Shown: positions 12,836 to 24,440 of the stretch, piece by piece
How positions within the stretch are numbered: the first letter of the stretch is position 1
Layout: the number at the start of each line of letters is the position of its first letter
Source: Hydractinia symbiolongicarpus
Taxonomy: Eukaryota; Cnidaria; Hydrozoa; Anthoathecata; Hydractiniidae
Assembly (NCBI RefSeq): GCF_029227915.1
Contig: NC_079882.1
Location: 30,930,001-30,994,000, forward strand
Direction: 5' to 3'
DNA length: 64,000 nt
Translations under genes and position numbers: made by a program
Notes under the pieces: generated by a model
Told to the model about the DNA's origin: nothing
Database searches by the model: none
Seen by the model: only the letters and a program-made list of their open reading frames with translations

Positions 12836-13208
12836 GATTGGTCCCACAGCACAGAATGACTTATTTATCTAAATTTCTAAATGAAGCGCTGCCGCAGCGC
12901 CCAGTGTAACCGCTGAATTCCAGCAATCATGTCAAAATAAGAAGAATGTTATTTCTTGGAGTGCAATTTGTTCATTCATCACATACATAACTTCAAAGTC
13001 CAAAATCAGTTCAATTAAGTCCAACGATCAATCGTTTCACTGTTAAAAGCGACGCAACCTAGTAATATCTGAAACATATCGCTAAGTACATGTTGATACG
13101 AATATGTGACGCAACCCTTGTAACTCAAACGGACTGATACCGTTAGAAAGTCAATGAAACATAGCTTTTGAAATTGTTTCCATTTCTTCAGCGCGCGCTA
13201 ACGGCAAA
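12836..13208. repeat. Single unit, partner of the unit at 11720
   Basis: It shares ACAGAATGAC, CGCTGCCGCAGCGC and GTGCAATTTGTTCATTC with the unit at 11720, three units upstream. It marks the right edge of the diverged region before the next HOR family begins. Confidence 0.7.
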
Positions 13209-14690
13209 GATGGGTCCCACAGTAAAAAATGACTTTTTTATCAAAATTTTTAAATGAAGCGCTACCACAGCGCCCAGTGTAACCGCTGAATTCCAGCAAT
13301 CATGTCAAAATAAGAAGAATGTTATTTCTTGGAGTCCAATTTGTTCATTCATCACATTCATAACTTCAAAGTCCAAAATCAGTTCAATTAAGTCCCACGG
13401 TCAATCGTTTCACTGTTAAAAGCGACGCAACCTAGTAATAGCTGAAACATATCGCTAAGTACATGTTGGTACGAATATGTGGCGCAACCGTTGTAACTCA
13501 AACGGACCGATACTGTTAGAAAGTCAATGAAAGGTAATTTTTGAAACTGTCTGTATTTATTCAGCGTGCGCTATCGTCTAGGGTTGGTCCCAAAGTACAA
13601 AATGACCTATTTATCTAAATTTTTGAATGAAGCGCTACCGCAGCGCCCAGTGAAATCGCTGAATTTCAGCAATCGTGTCAAATTAAGGAGAACGTTTTTT
13701 CTTGGAGTCCAGTTGTCTTATTGATCATATTTCTAGGGTCAAAGTCCAAAATTATTTCAATTAAGTCCCACAGTCAATCGTTTCATTGTTAAAAGGGATG
13801 CAACCTAGTAGAGTCAGAAAAATGACGCTAAATTCATGTTGGTACGAATATGTGACGCAACAGTTGTAAGTCAAACGGACCGATACTAGTAGAAATTCAA
13901 TAAAATGTAATTTTTGAAACTGTCTGTATTTCTTCAGCGTGCGCTATCGTCTAGGATTGGTCGGCAGTACAAAATGGCTTATTTATCTACATTTTTTAAT
14001 AAAGCGCTACCACAGCGCCCAGTGGAATTGCTTTGTTCCAGCAATCCTGTCAAATTAAGGAGAATGTTATTTCGTGGAGTCCAATTTGTTCATTCATCAC
14101 ATTCATAACTTCAAAGTCCAAAATCACTTCAATTAAGTCCCAGAGTTAATCGTTTCACTGTTAAAAGCGATGCAACCTAGTAATATCTGAAACATATCGC
14201 TAAGTACATGTTGGTACGAATATGTGACGCAACCGTTGTACTTTAAGCGGACGTATACTGTTAGAAACTCAATGTAATGTAGTTTTTAAAAGTGTCTCTA
14301 TATCTTCAGCGCGTGCTAACGGCTAGGATTGGTCCCACAGTAAAAAATGATTTTTTATCTAATTTTTAAATGAAGCGCTACCACAGCGCCCAGTGTAATT
14401 GCTGAGTTCAAGCAACCATGTAAAATTAAGTTATTTGTTGGAGTCCAATTGTCTCATTTATCACATTTATAAGTTCAAAGTCCAAAATCAGTTCAATTAA
14501 GTCCCACAGTAAATTGGTTCTCTGTTAAAAGCCATGCAACTTGGTAATATCAGAAACATATCGCTAAATACATGTTGGTACGGCTATGTGACGCAACCGT
14601 TGTAGCTCAAACAGACTGATAACGTTAGAAAGTCAATAAAATTTAATTTTTGAAACTGTCTCTACTTCTTCAGAGCGCGCTAACGTCTAG
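13209..14690. repeat. HOR block D, first copy (4 units)
   Basis: Units 13209, 13582, 13955 and 14327 match 17299-18783 at an offset of about 4090 bp, and the first two match 16180-16925 at 2971 bp. Diagnostic variants are GGGTTGGTCCCAAAG (from 13581), TTGGTCGGCAGTAC (13957) and the shortened ATTAAGTTATTTG near 14427. The last unit is 364 bp because of a 7-bp loss of AAGAATG plus smaller losses in the T tracts. Confidence 0.85.
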
Positions 14691-16179
14691 GATTGGTCCC
14701 ACAGTAAAAAATGACTTATTTATCTACATTTTTTAATAAAGCGCTACCACAGCGCCCAGTGGAAATGCCCTGTTCCAGCAATCATTTCAAGTTAAGAAGA
14801 ACGTTTTTTCTTGGAGTCCAATTGTGTTATTGATCAAATTTCCAGGGTCAAAGTCCACAATCATTTCAATTAAGTCCCACAGTCAATCGTTTCATTGTTA
14901 AAAGCGCTGCAACCTAGTAGAGTCAGAAAAATAACGCGAAATATATGTTGGTACGAATATGTGGCGCAATTGTGTTAACTCGAACGGAGTGATACCGTTA
15001 CAAAGTCAATGAAATTTAGTTTTCGAAAATGTCTCTCTTTCTTCAGCGCGTGCTAACGGCTAGGAATGGTCCCACAGTAAGAAATGCCTTATTTATCTAC
15101 ATTTTTTTAATAAAGCGCTATCACTGCGCCCAGTGTAATCGTTGAGTTCAAGCAATCATGTCAAATTAAGAAGAATGTTATTTCTTGGAGTCCAATTGTC
15201 TCATTTATCACATTTATAAGTTCAAAGTCTAAAATCAGTTCTATTAAGTCCCACAGTAAATTGGTTCACTGTTAAAAGCGACGCAACCTAGTAATATCTG
15301 AAACATATCGCTAAGTACATGTTGGTACGAATATGTGACACAACTGTTGTAACTCAAACGGACTGATACCGTTAGAAATTCAATGAAATATAGTTTTTGA
15401 AATTGTCTCCATTTCTTCAGCGCGCGCTAAAGGCAAAGATTGGTCCCACAGTACAAAATGACTTATTTATCTATATTTTTAAATGAAGCGCTACCAGCGC
15501 CCAGTGTAATCGCTAATTTCCAGCAATCATATACAATTAAGGAAAATGTTATTTCTTGGAGTCCAATTGTCTCATTTATCACATTCATAATGTCAAAGTC
15601 CAAAATCAGTTCAATTATGTTCCACAGGCAATCGTTACACTGTTAAAAGCGATGCAACCTGGTAATATGAGAAAAATATTGCAAACTACATGTTGGTACA
15701 AATATGTGACGCAACCATTGCAACTCAAACGGAGTGATACCGTTACAAAGTCAATGAAATTTAGTTTTTGAAGCTGTCTCCATTTCCTCAGCGCGTTAAC
15801 GGCTAAGATTGGTCCCACAGTACACAATGACTTATTTATCTAAATTTCTAAATGAAGCGCTGCCGCAGCGCCCAGTGTAACCGCTGAATTCCAGCAATCA
15901 TGACAAAATAAGAAGAATGTTATTTCTTCCAGTCCAATTTCTTCATTCATCACATTCATAACTTCAAAGTCCAAAATCATTTCAATTAAGTCCCACAGTC
16001 AATCGTTTCATTGTTAAAAGCGATGCAACCTAGTAACATCTGAAACATATCGCTAAATACATGTTGGTACAAATATGTGACGCAACCGTTGTACTTCAAG
16101 CGGACGGATACTGTTAGAAACTCAAGGAAATGTAGTTTTTGAAAGTGTCTCTATATCTTCAGTGCGTGCTAACGGCTAG
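14691..16179. repeat. Four units shared with 18.8-21.0 kb and 37.8-38.9 kb
   Basis: Units 14691 and 15064 match 20274 and 20647 (offset 5583) and also 37807 and 38180. Unit 15438 matches 18784, 21021 and 38554, all with the three-base-shorter dyad GCGCTACCAGCGC. The unit from 15807 is of a type seen also at 12836 and 24376. The blocks therefore share building units in different order. Confidence 0.82.
15488..15500. other. Dyad with shortened loop, GCGCT-3-AGCGC
   Basis: Here three bases are missing compared with the usual element, but both arms are intact and only the loop is reduced, to ACC. The same form is inherited at about 18834, 21071, 27782 and 38604, which ties those units to one ancestor. 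Confidence 0.75.
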
Positions 16180-17298
16180 GATTGGTCCCACAGTAAAAAA
16201 TGACTTTTTTATCTAAATTTTTAAATGAAGCGCTACCACAGCGCCCAGTGTAACCGCTGAATTCCAGCAATCATGTCAAAATAAGAAGAATGTTATTTCT
16301 TGGAGTACAATTTGTTCATTCATCACATTCATAACTTCAAAGTCCAAAATCAATTCAATTAAGTCCCACGGTCAATCGTTTCACTGTTAAAAGCGACGCA
16401 ACCTAGTAATAGCTGAAACATATCGCTAAGTACATGTTGGTACGAATATGTGGCGCAACCGTTGTAACTCAAACGGACCGATACTGTTAGAAAGTCAATG
16501 AAAGGTAATTTTTGAAACTGTCTGTATTTATTCAGCGTGCGCTATCGTCTAGGGTTGGTCCCAAAGTACAAAATGACCTATTTATCTAAATTTTTTAATG
16601 AAGCGCTACCGCAGCGCCCAGTGAAATCGCTGAATTTCAGCAATCGTGTCAAATTAAGGAGAACGTTTTTTCTTGGAGTCCAGTTGTCTTATTGATCATA
16701 TTTCTAGGGTCAAAGTCCAAAATCATTTCAATTAAGTCCCACAGTCAATCGTTTCATTGTTAAAAGGGATGCAACCTAGTAGAGTCAGAAAAATGACGCT
16801 AAATTCATGTTGGTACGAATATGTGACGCAACAGTTCTAAGTCAAACGGACCGATACTAGTAGAAATTCAATAAAATGTAATTTTTGAAACTGTCTGTAT
16901 TTCTTCAGCGTGCGCAATCGTGTAGGATTGATCCCAAAGTACAAAATGACTTATTTATCTAACTTTTTTAATGAAGCGCTACCGCAGCGCCCAGTGTAAT
17001 CGCTGAATTCCAGAAATCCTGTCAAATTAAGGAGAATGTTATTTCTTGGAGTCCAATTTGTTCATTCATCACATTCATAACTTCAAAGTCCAAAATCACT
17101 TCAATTAAGTCCCACAGTTAATCGTTTCACTGTTAAAAGCGATGCAACCTAGTAATATCTGAAACATATCGCTAAATACATGTTGGTACGAATATGTGAC
17201 GCAACCGTTGTACTTTAAGCGGACGTATACTGTTAGAAACTCAATGTAATGTAGTTTTTGAAAGTGTCTCTATATCTTCAGCGCGTGCTAACGGCTAG
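16180..17298. repeat. 3-unit HOR, copy 1 (1119 bp)
   Basis: Units 16180, 16553 and 16926 match 17299, 17673 and 18046 at offset 1119-1120. The first units are nearly identical from about 16205. The third differs, since the first copy carries GTGTAGGATTGATCCC (16920) and the second TTGGTCGGCAG (18048). Confidence 0.85.
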
Positions 17299-18417
17299 GA
17301 TTGGTCCCACAGTAAAAAATGACTTTTTTTATCTAAATTTTTAAATGAAGCGCTACCACAGCGCCCAGTGTAACCGCTGAATTCCAGCAATCATGTCAAA
17401 ATAAGAAGAATGTTATTTCTTGGAGTCCAATTTGTTCATTCATCACATTCATAACTTCAAAGTCCAAAATCAGTTCAATTAAGTCCCACGGTCAATCGTT
17501 TCACTGTTAAAAGCGACGCAACCTAGTAATAGCTGAAACATATCGCTAAGTACATGTTGGTACGAATATGTGGCGCAACCGTTGTAACTCAAACGGACCG
17601 ATACTGTTGGAAAGTCAATGAAAGGTAATTTTTGAAACTGTCTGTATTTATTCAGCGTGCGCTATCGTCTAGGGTTGGTCCCAAAGTACAAAATGACCTA
17701 TTTATCTAAATTTTTTAATGAAGCGCTACCGCAGCGCCCAGTGAAATCGCTGAATTTCAGCAATCGTGTCAAATTAAGGAGAACGTTTTTTCTTGGAGTC
17801 CAGTTGTCTTATTGATCATATTTCTAGGGTCAAAGTCCAAAATCATTTCAATTAAGTCCCACAGTCAATCGTTTCATTGTTAAAAGGGATGCAACCTAGT
17901 AGAGTCAGAAAAATGACGCTAAATTCATGTTGGTACGAATATGTGAAGCAACAGTTGTAAGTCAAACGGACCGATACTAGTAGAAATTCAATAAAATGTA
18001 ATTTTTAAAACTGTCTGTATTTCTTCAGCGTGCGCTATCGTCTAGGATTGGTCGGCAGTACAAAATGGCTTATTTATCTACATTTTTTAATAAAGCGCTA
18101 CCACAGCGCCCAGTGGAAATGCTTTGTTCCAGCAATCCTGTCAAATTAAGGAGAATGTTATTTCGTGGAGTCCAATTTGTTCATTCATCACATTCATAAC
18201 TTCAATGTCCAAAATCACTTCAATTAAGTCCCAGAGTTAATCGTTTCACTGTTAAAAGCGATGCAACCTAGTAATATCTGAAACATATCGCTAAGTACAT
18301 GTTGGTACGAATATGTGACGCAACCGTTGTACTTTAAGCGGACGTATACTGTTAGAAACTCAATGTAATGTAGTTTTTAAAAGTGTCTCTATATCTTCAG
18401 CGCGTGCTAACGGCTAG
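17299..18417. repeat. 3-unit HOR, copy 2
   Basis: This is the tandem partner of 16180-17298 and also matches 13209-14326 and 36347-37440. That makes it one of the most dispersed trimers in the window. The order AACCGCTGAATTCC unit, GGGTTGG unit, TCGGCAG unit is kept in those copies. Confidence 0.85.
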
Positions 18418-18783
18418 GATTGGTCCCACAGTAAAAAATGATTTTTTTATCTAAATTTTTAAATGAAGCGCTACCACAGCGCCCAGTGTAATTGCTGAGT
18501 TCAAGCAACCATGTAAAATTAAGATATTTGTTGGAGTCCAATTGTCTCATTTATCACATTTATAAGTTCATAGTCTAAAATCAGTTCTATTAAGTCCCAC
18601 AGTAAATTGGTTCACTGTTAAAAGCGACGCAACCTAGTAATATCTGAAACATATCGCTAAGTACATGTTGGTACGAATATGTGACACAACCGTTGTAACT
18701 CAAACGGACTGATACCGTTAGAAATTCAATGAAATATAGTTTTTGAAATTGTCTCCATTTCTTCAGCGCGCGCTAAAGGCAAA
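18418..18783. repeat. Chimeric unit marking an unequal exchange
   Basis: The first part, with the shortened ATTAAGATATTTG near 18518, is the type at 14327 and 37441. The second part, TTCATAGTCTAAAATCAG at about 18567, is the type at 15064 and 38180. Relative to 13209-15437 exactly two units are missing at this point. A crossover inside the units about 14327 and 15064 of an ancestral array explains the hybrid. Confidence 0.75.
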
Positions 18784-21020
18784 GATTGGTCCCACAGTAC
18801 AAAATGACTTATTTATCTATATTTTTAAATGAAGCGCTACCAGCGCCCAGTGTAATCGCTAATTTCCAGCAATCATATACAATTAAGGAAAATGTTATTT
18901 CTTGGAGTCCAATTGTCTCATTTATCACATTCATAATGTCAAAGTCCAAAATCAGTTCAATTATGTTCCACAGGCAATCGTTACACTGTTAAAAGCGATG
19001 AAACCTGGTAATATGAGAAAAATATCGCAAAATACATGTTGGTACAAATATGTGACGCAACCGTTGTACTTCAAGCGGACGGATACTGTTAGAAACTCAA
19101 GGAAATGTAGTTTTTGAAAGTGTCTCTATATCTTCAGTGCGTGCTAACGGCTAGGATTGGTCCCACAGTAAAAAATGACTTATTTATCTAAATATTTAAA
19201 TGAAGCGCTACCACAGCGCCCAGTGTAAATGCTGAGTTCCAACAACCATGTCTGAATAAGAAGAATGTTAATTCTTGGAGTCCAATTGGCTCATTCATCA
19301 CATTTATAAGTTCAAAGTCCAAAATCAGCTCAATTAAGTCCCACAGTGAATCTTTTCACTGTTAAAAGCGATGCAACCTGGTAATATCAAAAACATATCG
19401 CTAAATACATGTTGGTACGAATACGTGAAGCAACCGTTGTAAATCAAACGGACTGATACCGTTAGAGAGACACTAAAATGTAATTTTTGAAACTGTCTCT
19501 ATTTCTTCAGAGCGCGTTAACGTCTAGGATTGGTCCCACAGTAAAAAATGGCTTATTTATCTACATTTTTTAATAAAACGCTACCACAGCGCTCAGTGGA
19601 AATGCTCTGTTCCAGCAATCATTTCAAGTTAAAAAGAACGTTTTTTCTTGGAGTCCAATTGGCTCATTTATCACATTTATAAGTTTAAAGTCCAAAATCA
19701 GTTCAATTATGTCCCACAGTCAATCGTTTCACTGTTAAAAGCGATGCAACCTGGTAATATCGGAAACATATCGCAAAATACATGTTGGTACAAATATGTG
19801 ACGCAACCGTTGCAACTCAAACGGAGTGATACCGTTACAAAGTCAATGAAATTTAGTTTTTGAAACTGTCTCTATTTCTTCAGCGCGAGCTAACGGCTAG
19901 GATTGGTCCCACAGTAAAAAATGACTCATTAATCTACATTTTTTAATAAAGCGCTATCACAGCGCCCAGTGTAATCGTTGAGTTCAAGCAATCATGTCAA
20001 ATTAAGAAAAATGCTATTTCTTTGAGTCCAATTGTCTCATTTATCACATTTATAAGTTCAAAGTCCAAAATCAGTTCAATTAAGTCCCACAGTAAATTGG
20101 TTCTCTGTTAAAAGCCATGCAACTTGGTAATATCAGAAACATATCGCTAAATACATGTTGGTACGGATATGTGACGCAACCGTTGTAGCTCAAACAGACT
20201 GATAACTTTAGAAAGTCAATAAAATTTAATTTTTGAAACTGTCTCTACTTCTTCAGAGCGCGCTAACGTCTAGGATTGGTCCCACAGTAAAAAATGACTT
20301 ATTTATCTACATTTTTTAATAAAGCGCTACCACAGCGCCCAGTGGAAATGCCCTGTTCCAGCAATCATTTCAAGTTAAGAAGAACGTTTTTTCTTGGAGT
20401 CCAATTGTGTTATTGATCAAATTTCCAGGGTCAAAGTCCACAATCATTTCAATTAAGTCCCACAGTCAATCGTTTCATTGTTAAAAGCGCTGCAACCTAG
20501 TAGAGTCAGAAAAATAACGCGAAATACATGTTGGTACGAATATGTGACGCAATTGTTGTAACTCGAACGGAGTGATACCGTTACAAAGTCAATGAAATTT
20601 AGTTTTCGAAAATGTCTCTATATCTTCAGCGCGTGCTAACGGCTAGGAATGGTCCCACAGTAAGAAATGCCTTATTTATCTACATTTTTTTAATAAAGCG
20701 CTATCACTGCGCCCAGTGTAATCGTTGAGTTCAAGCAATCATGTCAAATTAAGAAGAATGTTATTTCTTGGAGTCCAATTGTCTCATTTATCACATTTAT
20801 AAGTTCAAAGTCTAAAATCAGTTCTATTAAGTCCCACAGTAAATTGGTTCACTGTTAAAAGCGACGCAACCTAGTAATATCTGAAACATATCGCTAAGTA
20901 CATGTTGGTACGAATATGTGACACAACCGTTGTAACTCAAACGGACTGATACTGTTAGAAATTCAATGAAATATAGTTTTTGAAATTGTCTCCATTTCTT
21001 CAGCGCGCGCTAAAGGCGAA
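18784..21020. repeat. 6-unit segment bridging blocks D and E (2237 bp)
   Basis: Units start at 18784, 19155, 19528, 19901, 20274 and 20647. The first matches 21021 at offset 2237, the third and fourth match 22138 and 22511 at offset 2610, and the last two match 14691-15437. The unit at 19155 is a hybrid: compared with 38925-39670 it lacks one full unit. The unit at 19901 changes midway from the 22511 type to the 14327 type. Confidence 0.75.
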
Positions 21021-22510
21021 GATTGGTCCCACAGTACAAAATGACTTATTTATCTATATTTTTAAATGAAGCGCTACCAGCGCCCAGTGTAATCGCTAAT
21101 TTCCAGCAATCATATACAATTAAGGAAAATGTTATTTCTTGGAGTCCAATTGTCTCATTTATCACATTCATAATGTCAAAGTCCAAAATCAGTTCAATTA
21201 TGTTCCACAGGCAATCGTTACACTGTTAAAAGCGATGAAACCTGGTAATATGAGAAAAATATCGCAAAATACATGTTGGTACAAGTATGTGACGCAACCG
21301 TTGTACTTCAAGCGGACATATACTGTTAGAAACTCAAGGAAATGTAGTTTTTGAAAGTGTCTCTGTATCTTCAGTGCGTGCTAACGGCTAGGATTGGTCC
21401 CACAGTAAAAAATGACTTATTTATCTAAATATTTAAATGAAGCGCTACCACAGCGCCCAGTGTAATTGCTGAGTTCCAACAACCATGTCTGAATAAGAAG
21501 AATGTTAATTCTTGGAGTCCAATTGGCTCATTCATCACATTTATAAGTTCAAAGTCCAAAATCAGCTCAATTAAGTCCCACAGTGAATCTTTTCACTGTT
21601 AAAAGCGATGCAACCTGGTAATATCAAAAACATATCGCTAAATACATGTTGGAACGAACATGTGACGCAACCGTTGTAACTACGACGGAGTGATACCGTT
21701 ACAAAGTCAATGAAATTTAGTTTTTGAAATTGTCTCCATTTCTTCAGAACGCGCTAACGGCAAAGATTGGTCCCACAGTACAAAATGACTTATTTATCTA
21801 AATTTTTAAATGAAGCGCTACCGCAGCGCCCAGTGTAATTGCTGAATTCCAGCAATCATGTCAAATTAAGGAGAATGTTATTTCTTGGAGCCCAATTGTC
21901 TCATTTATCACAAATATAAGTTCAAAGTCCACAATCAGTTAAATTAAGTCCCACATTCAATCGTCTCATTGTTAAAAGCGATGCGACCTGGTAACATCAG
22001 AAACATATCGCTAAATACATGTTGGTACGAATACGTGAAGCAACCGTTGTAACTCAAACGGACTGATACCGTTAGAGAGACAATAAAATGTAATTTTTGA
22101 AACTGTCTCTATTTCTTCAGAGCGCGTTAACGTCTAGGATTGGTCCCACAGTAAAAAATGGCTTATTTATCTACATTTTTTAATAAAACGCTACCACAGC
22201 GCTCAGTGGAAATGCTCTGTTCCAGCAATCATTTCAAGTTAAAAAGAACGATTTTTCGTGGAGTCCAATTGGCTCATTTATCACATTTATTAGTTTAAAG
22301 TCCAAAATCAGTTCAATTATGTCCCACAGTCAATCGTTTCACTGTTAAAAGCGATGCAACCTGGTAATATCGGAAACATATCGCAAAATACATGTTGGTA
22401 CAAATATGTGACGCAACCGTTGCAACTCAAACGGAGTGATACCGTTACAAAGTCAATGAAATTTAGTTTTTGAAACTGTCTCTATTTCTTCAGCGCGAGC
22501 TAACGGCTAG

Positions 22511-24002
22511 GATTGGTCCCACAGTAAAAAATGACTTATTAATCTACATTTTTTAATAAAGCGCTATCACAGCGCCCAGTGTAATCGTTGAGTTCAAGCA
22601 ATCATGTCAAATTAAGAAAAATGCTATTTCTTTGAGTCCAATTGTCTCATTTATCACATTTATAAGTTCAAAGTCCAAAATCAGTTCAATTAAGTCCCAC
22701 AGTAAATTGGTTCACTGTTAAAAGCCATGCAACTTGGTAATATCTGAAAGATATCGTTAAACACATGCTGGTACGATTATGTGATGCGACCGCTGTACTT
22801 CAAGCGGACGGATACCGTTAGAAACTCAATGAAATGTAGGTTTTGAAACTGTCTCTATATCTTCAGCGCGTTCTAACGGTTAGGATTGCTCCCACAGTAA
22901 AAAATGACTTATTTATCTAAACTTATAAATGAAGCGCTACCACAGCGCCCAGTGTAATCGCTGAGTTTCAGCAACCATGTCAGATGAAGAAGAAGGTTCT
23001 TTCTTGGAGTCGAATTGGCTCATGTATCACATTTATAAGTTCAAAGTCCAAAATAAGTTCAATTAAGTCCGACAATCAATCGTTTCACTGTTAAAAGCGA
23101 TGCAACCTGGTAATATCAGAAACATATCGCTGAATACATGTTGGTACGAATATATGACGCAACAGTTGTAACTGAAACGGAGTGATACCGTTACAAAGTC
23201 AATGAAATTTAGTTTTTGAAACTGTCTCTATTTCTTCAGCGCGAGCTAACGGCTAGGATTGGTCCCACAGTAAAAAATGACTTATTAATCTACATTTTTT
23301 AATAAAGCGCTATCACAGCGCCCAGTGTAATCGTTGAGTTCAAGCAATCATGTCAAATTAAGAAAAATGCTATTTCTTTGAGTCCAATTGTCTCATTTAT
23401 CACATTTATAAGTTCAAAGTCCAAAATCAGTTCAATTAAGTCCCACAGTAAATTGGTTCACTGTTAAAAGCCATGCAACTTGGTAATATCTGAAAGATAT
23501 CGTTAAACACATGCTGGTACGATTATGTGATGCGACCGCTGTACTTCAAGCGGACGGATACCGTTAGAAACTCAATGAAATGTAGGTTTTGAAACTGTCT
23601 CTATATCTTCAGCGCGTTCTAACGGTTAGGATTGCTCCCACAGTAAAAAATGACTTATTTATCTAAACTTATAAATGAAGCGCTACCACAGCGCCCAGTG
23701 TAATCGCTGAGTTTCAGCAACCATGTCAGATGAAGAAGAAGGTTCTTTCTTGGAGTCGAATTGGCTCATGTATCACATTTATAAGTTCAAAGTCCAAAAT
23801 AAGTTCAATTAAGTCCGACAATCAATCGTTTCACTGTTAAAAGCGATGCAACCTGGTAATATCAGAAACATATCGCTGAATACATGTTGGTACGAATATA
23901 TGACGCAACAGTTGTAACTGAAACGGAGTGATACCGTTACAAAGTCAATGAAATTTTGTTTTTGAAACTGTCTCTATATCTGCAGCGCGTGCTAACGGCT
24001 AG
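22511..24002. repeat. Internal dimer duplication within HOR copy E1
   Basis: 22511-23256 and 23257-24002 are nearly identical at offset 746. Both contain TATCTGAAAGATATCG, ACACATGCTGG and GATGAAGAAGAAGG. Copies E2 and E3 show the E-order without this particular second dimer, so the event is specific to copy E1. Confidence 0.88.
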
Positions 24003-24425
24003 GATTGGTCCCACAGTAAAAAATGGCTTATTTATCTAAATTTTTAAATGAAGCGCTACCACAGCGTGCAGTGTAATCGCTGAGTTCCAGCAACCATGTC
24101 AGATTAAGAAAAATGTTATTTCTTGTAATCCAATTTGTTTATTTATCACATTTATAAGTTCAAAGTCCAAAATCAGTTCAATTAGGTCCCACAGGCAGTC
24201 GTTTCACTGTTAAAAACGATGCAACCTTGTAATATCAGAAACATATCGCTAAATACATGTTGGTACAAATATGTGACGCACCCGTGGTAACTCAAACGGA
24301 GTGATAATGTTAGAAAGTCAATGAGATAAAGTTTTTGAAACTGTCTCTATTTCTTCAGCGTGCGCTATTGACTAGGATTGGCCCCACAGTACAGAATGAC
24401 TTATTTATCTAAATTTCTAAATGAA

Positions 24426-24440
24426 GCGCTGCCGCAGCGC
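24426..24440. other. Extended dyad GCGCTG-3-CAGCGC
   Basis: In this unit type the arms extend to six bases: GCGCTG (24426-24431), CCG, CAGCGC (24435-24440). The same perfect form occurs at other units, for example at about 12889, 15858, 26653 and 30391. The change A to G in the left part and A to G in the right part of the loop together lengthen the stem in some units. Confidence 0.7.

Noticed and set aside
15440-15771. Recurring open reading frames of 68 and 71 codons, repeated near 18786, 21023, 27734 and 38556
   Set aside because: They recur only because the underlying satellite units were duplicated. They lie inside one unit, end at the same satellite stop codons, lack any recognisable domain, and the 373-bp period breaks frame in each unit.
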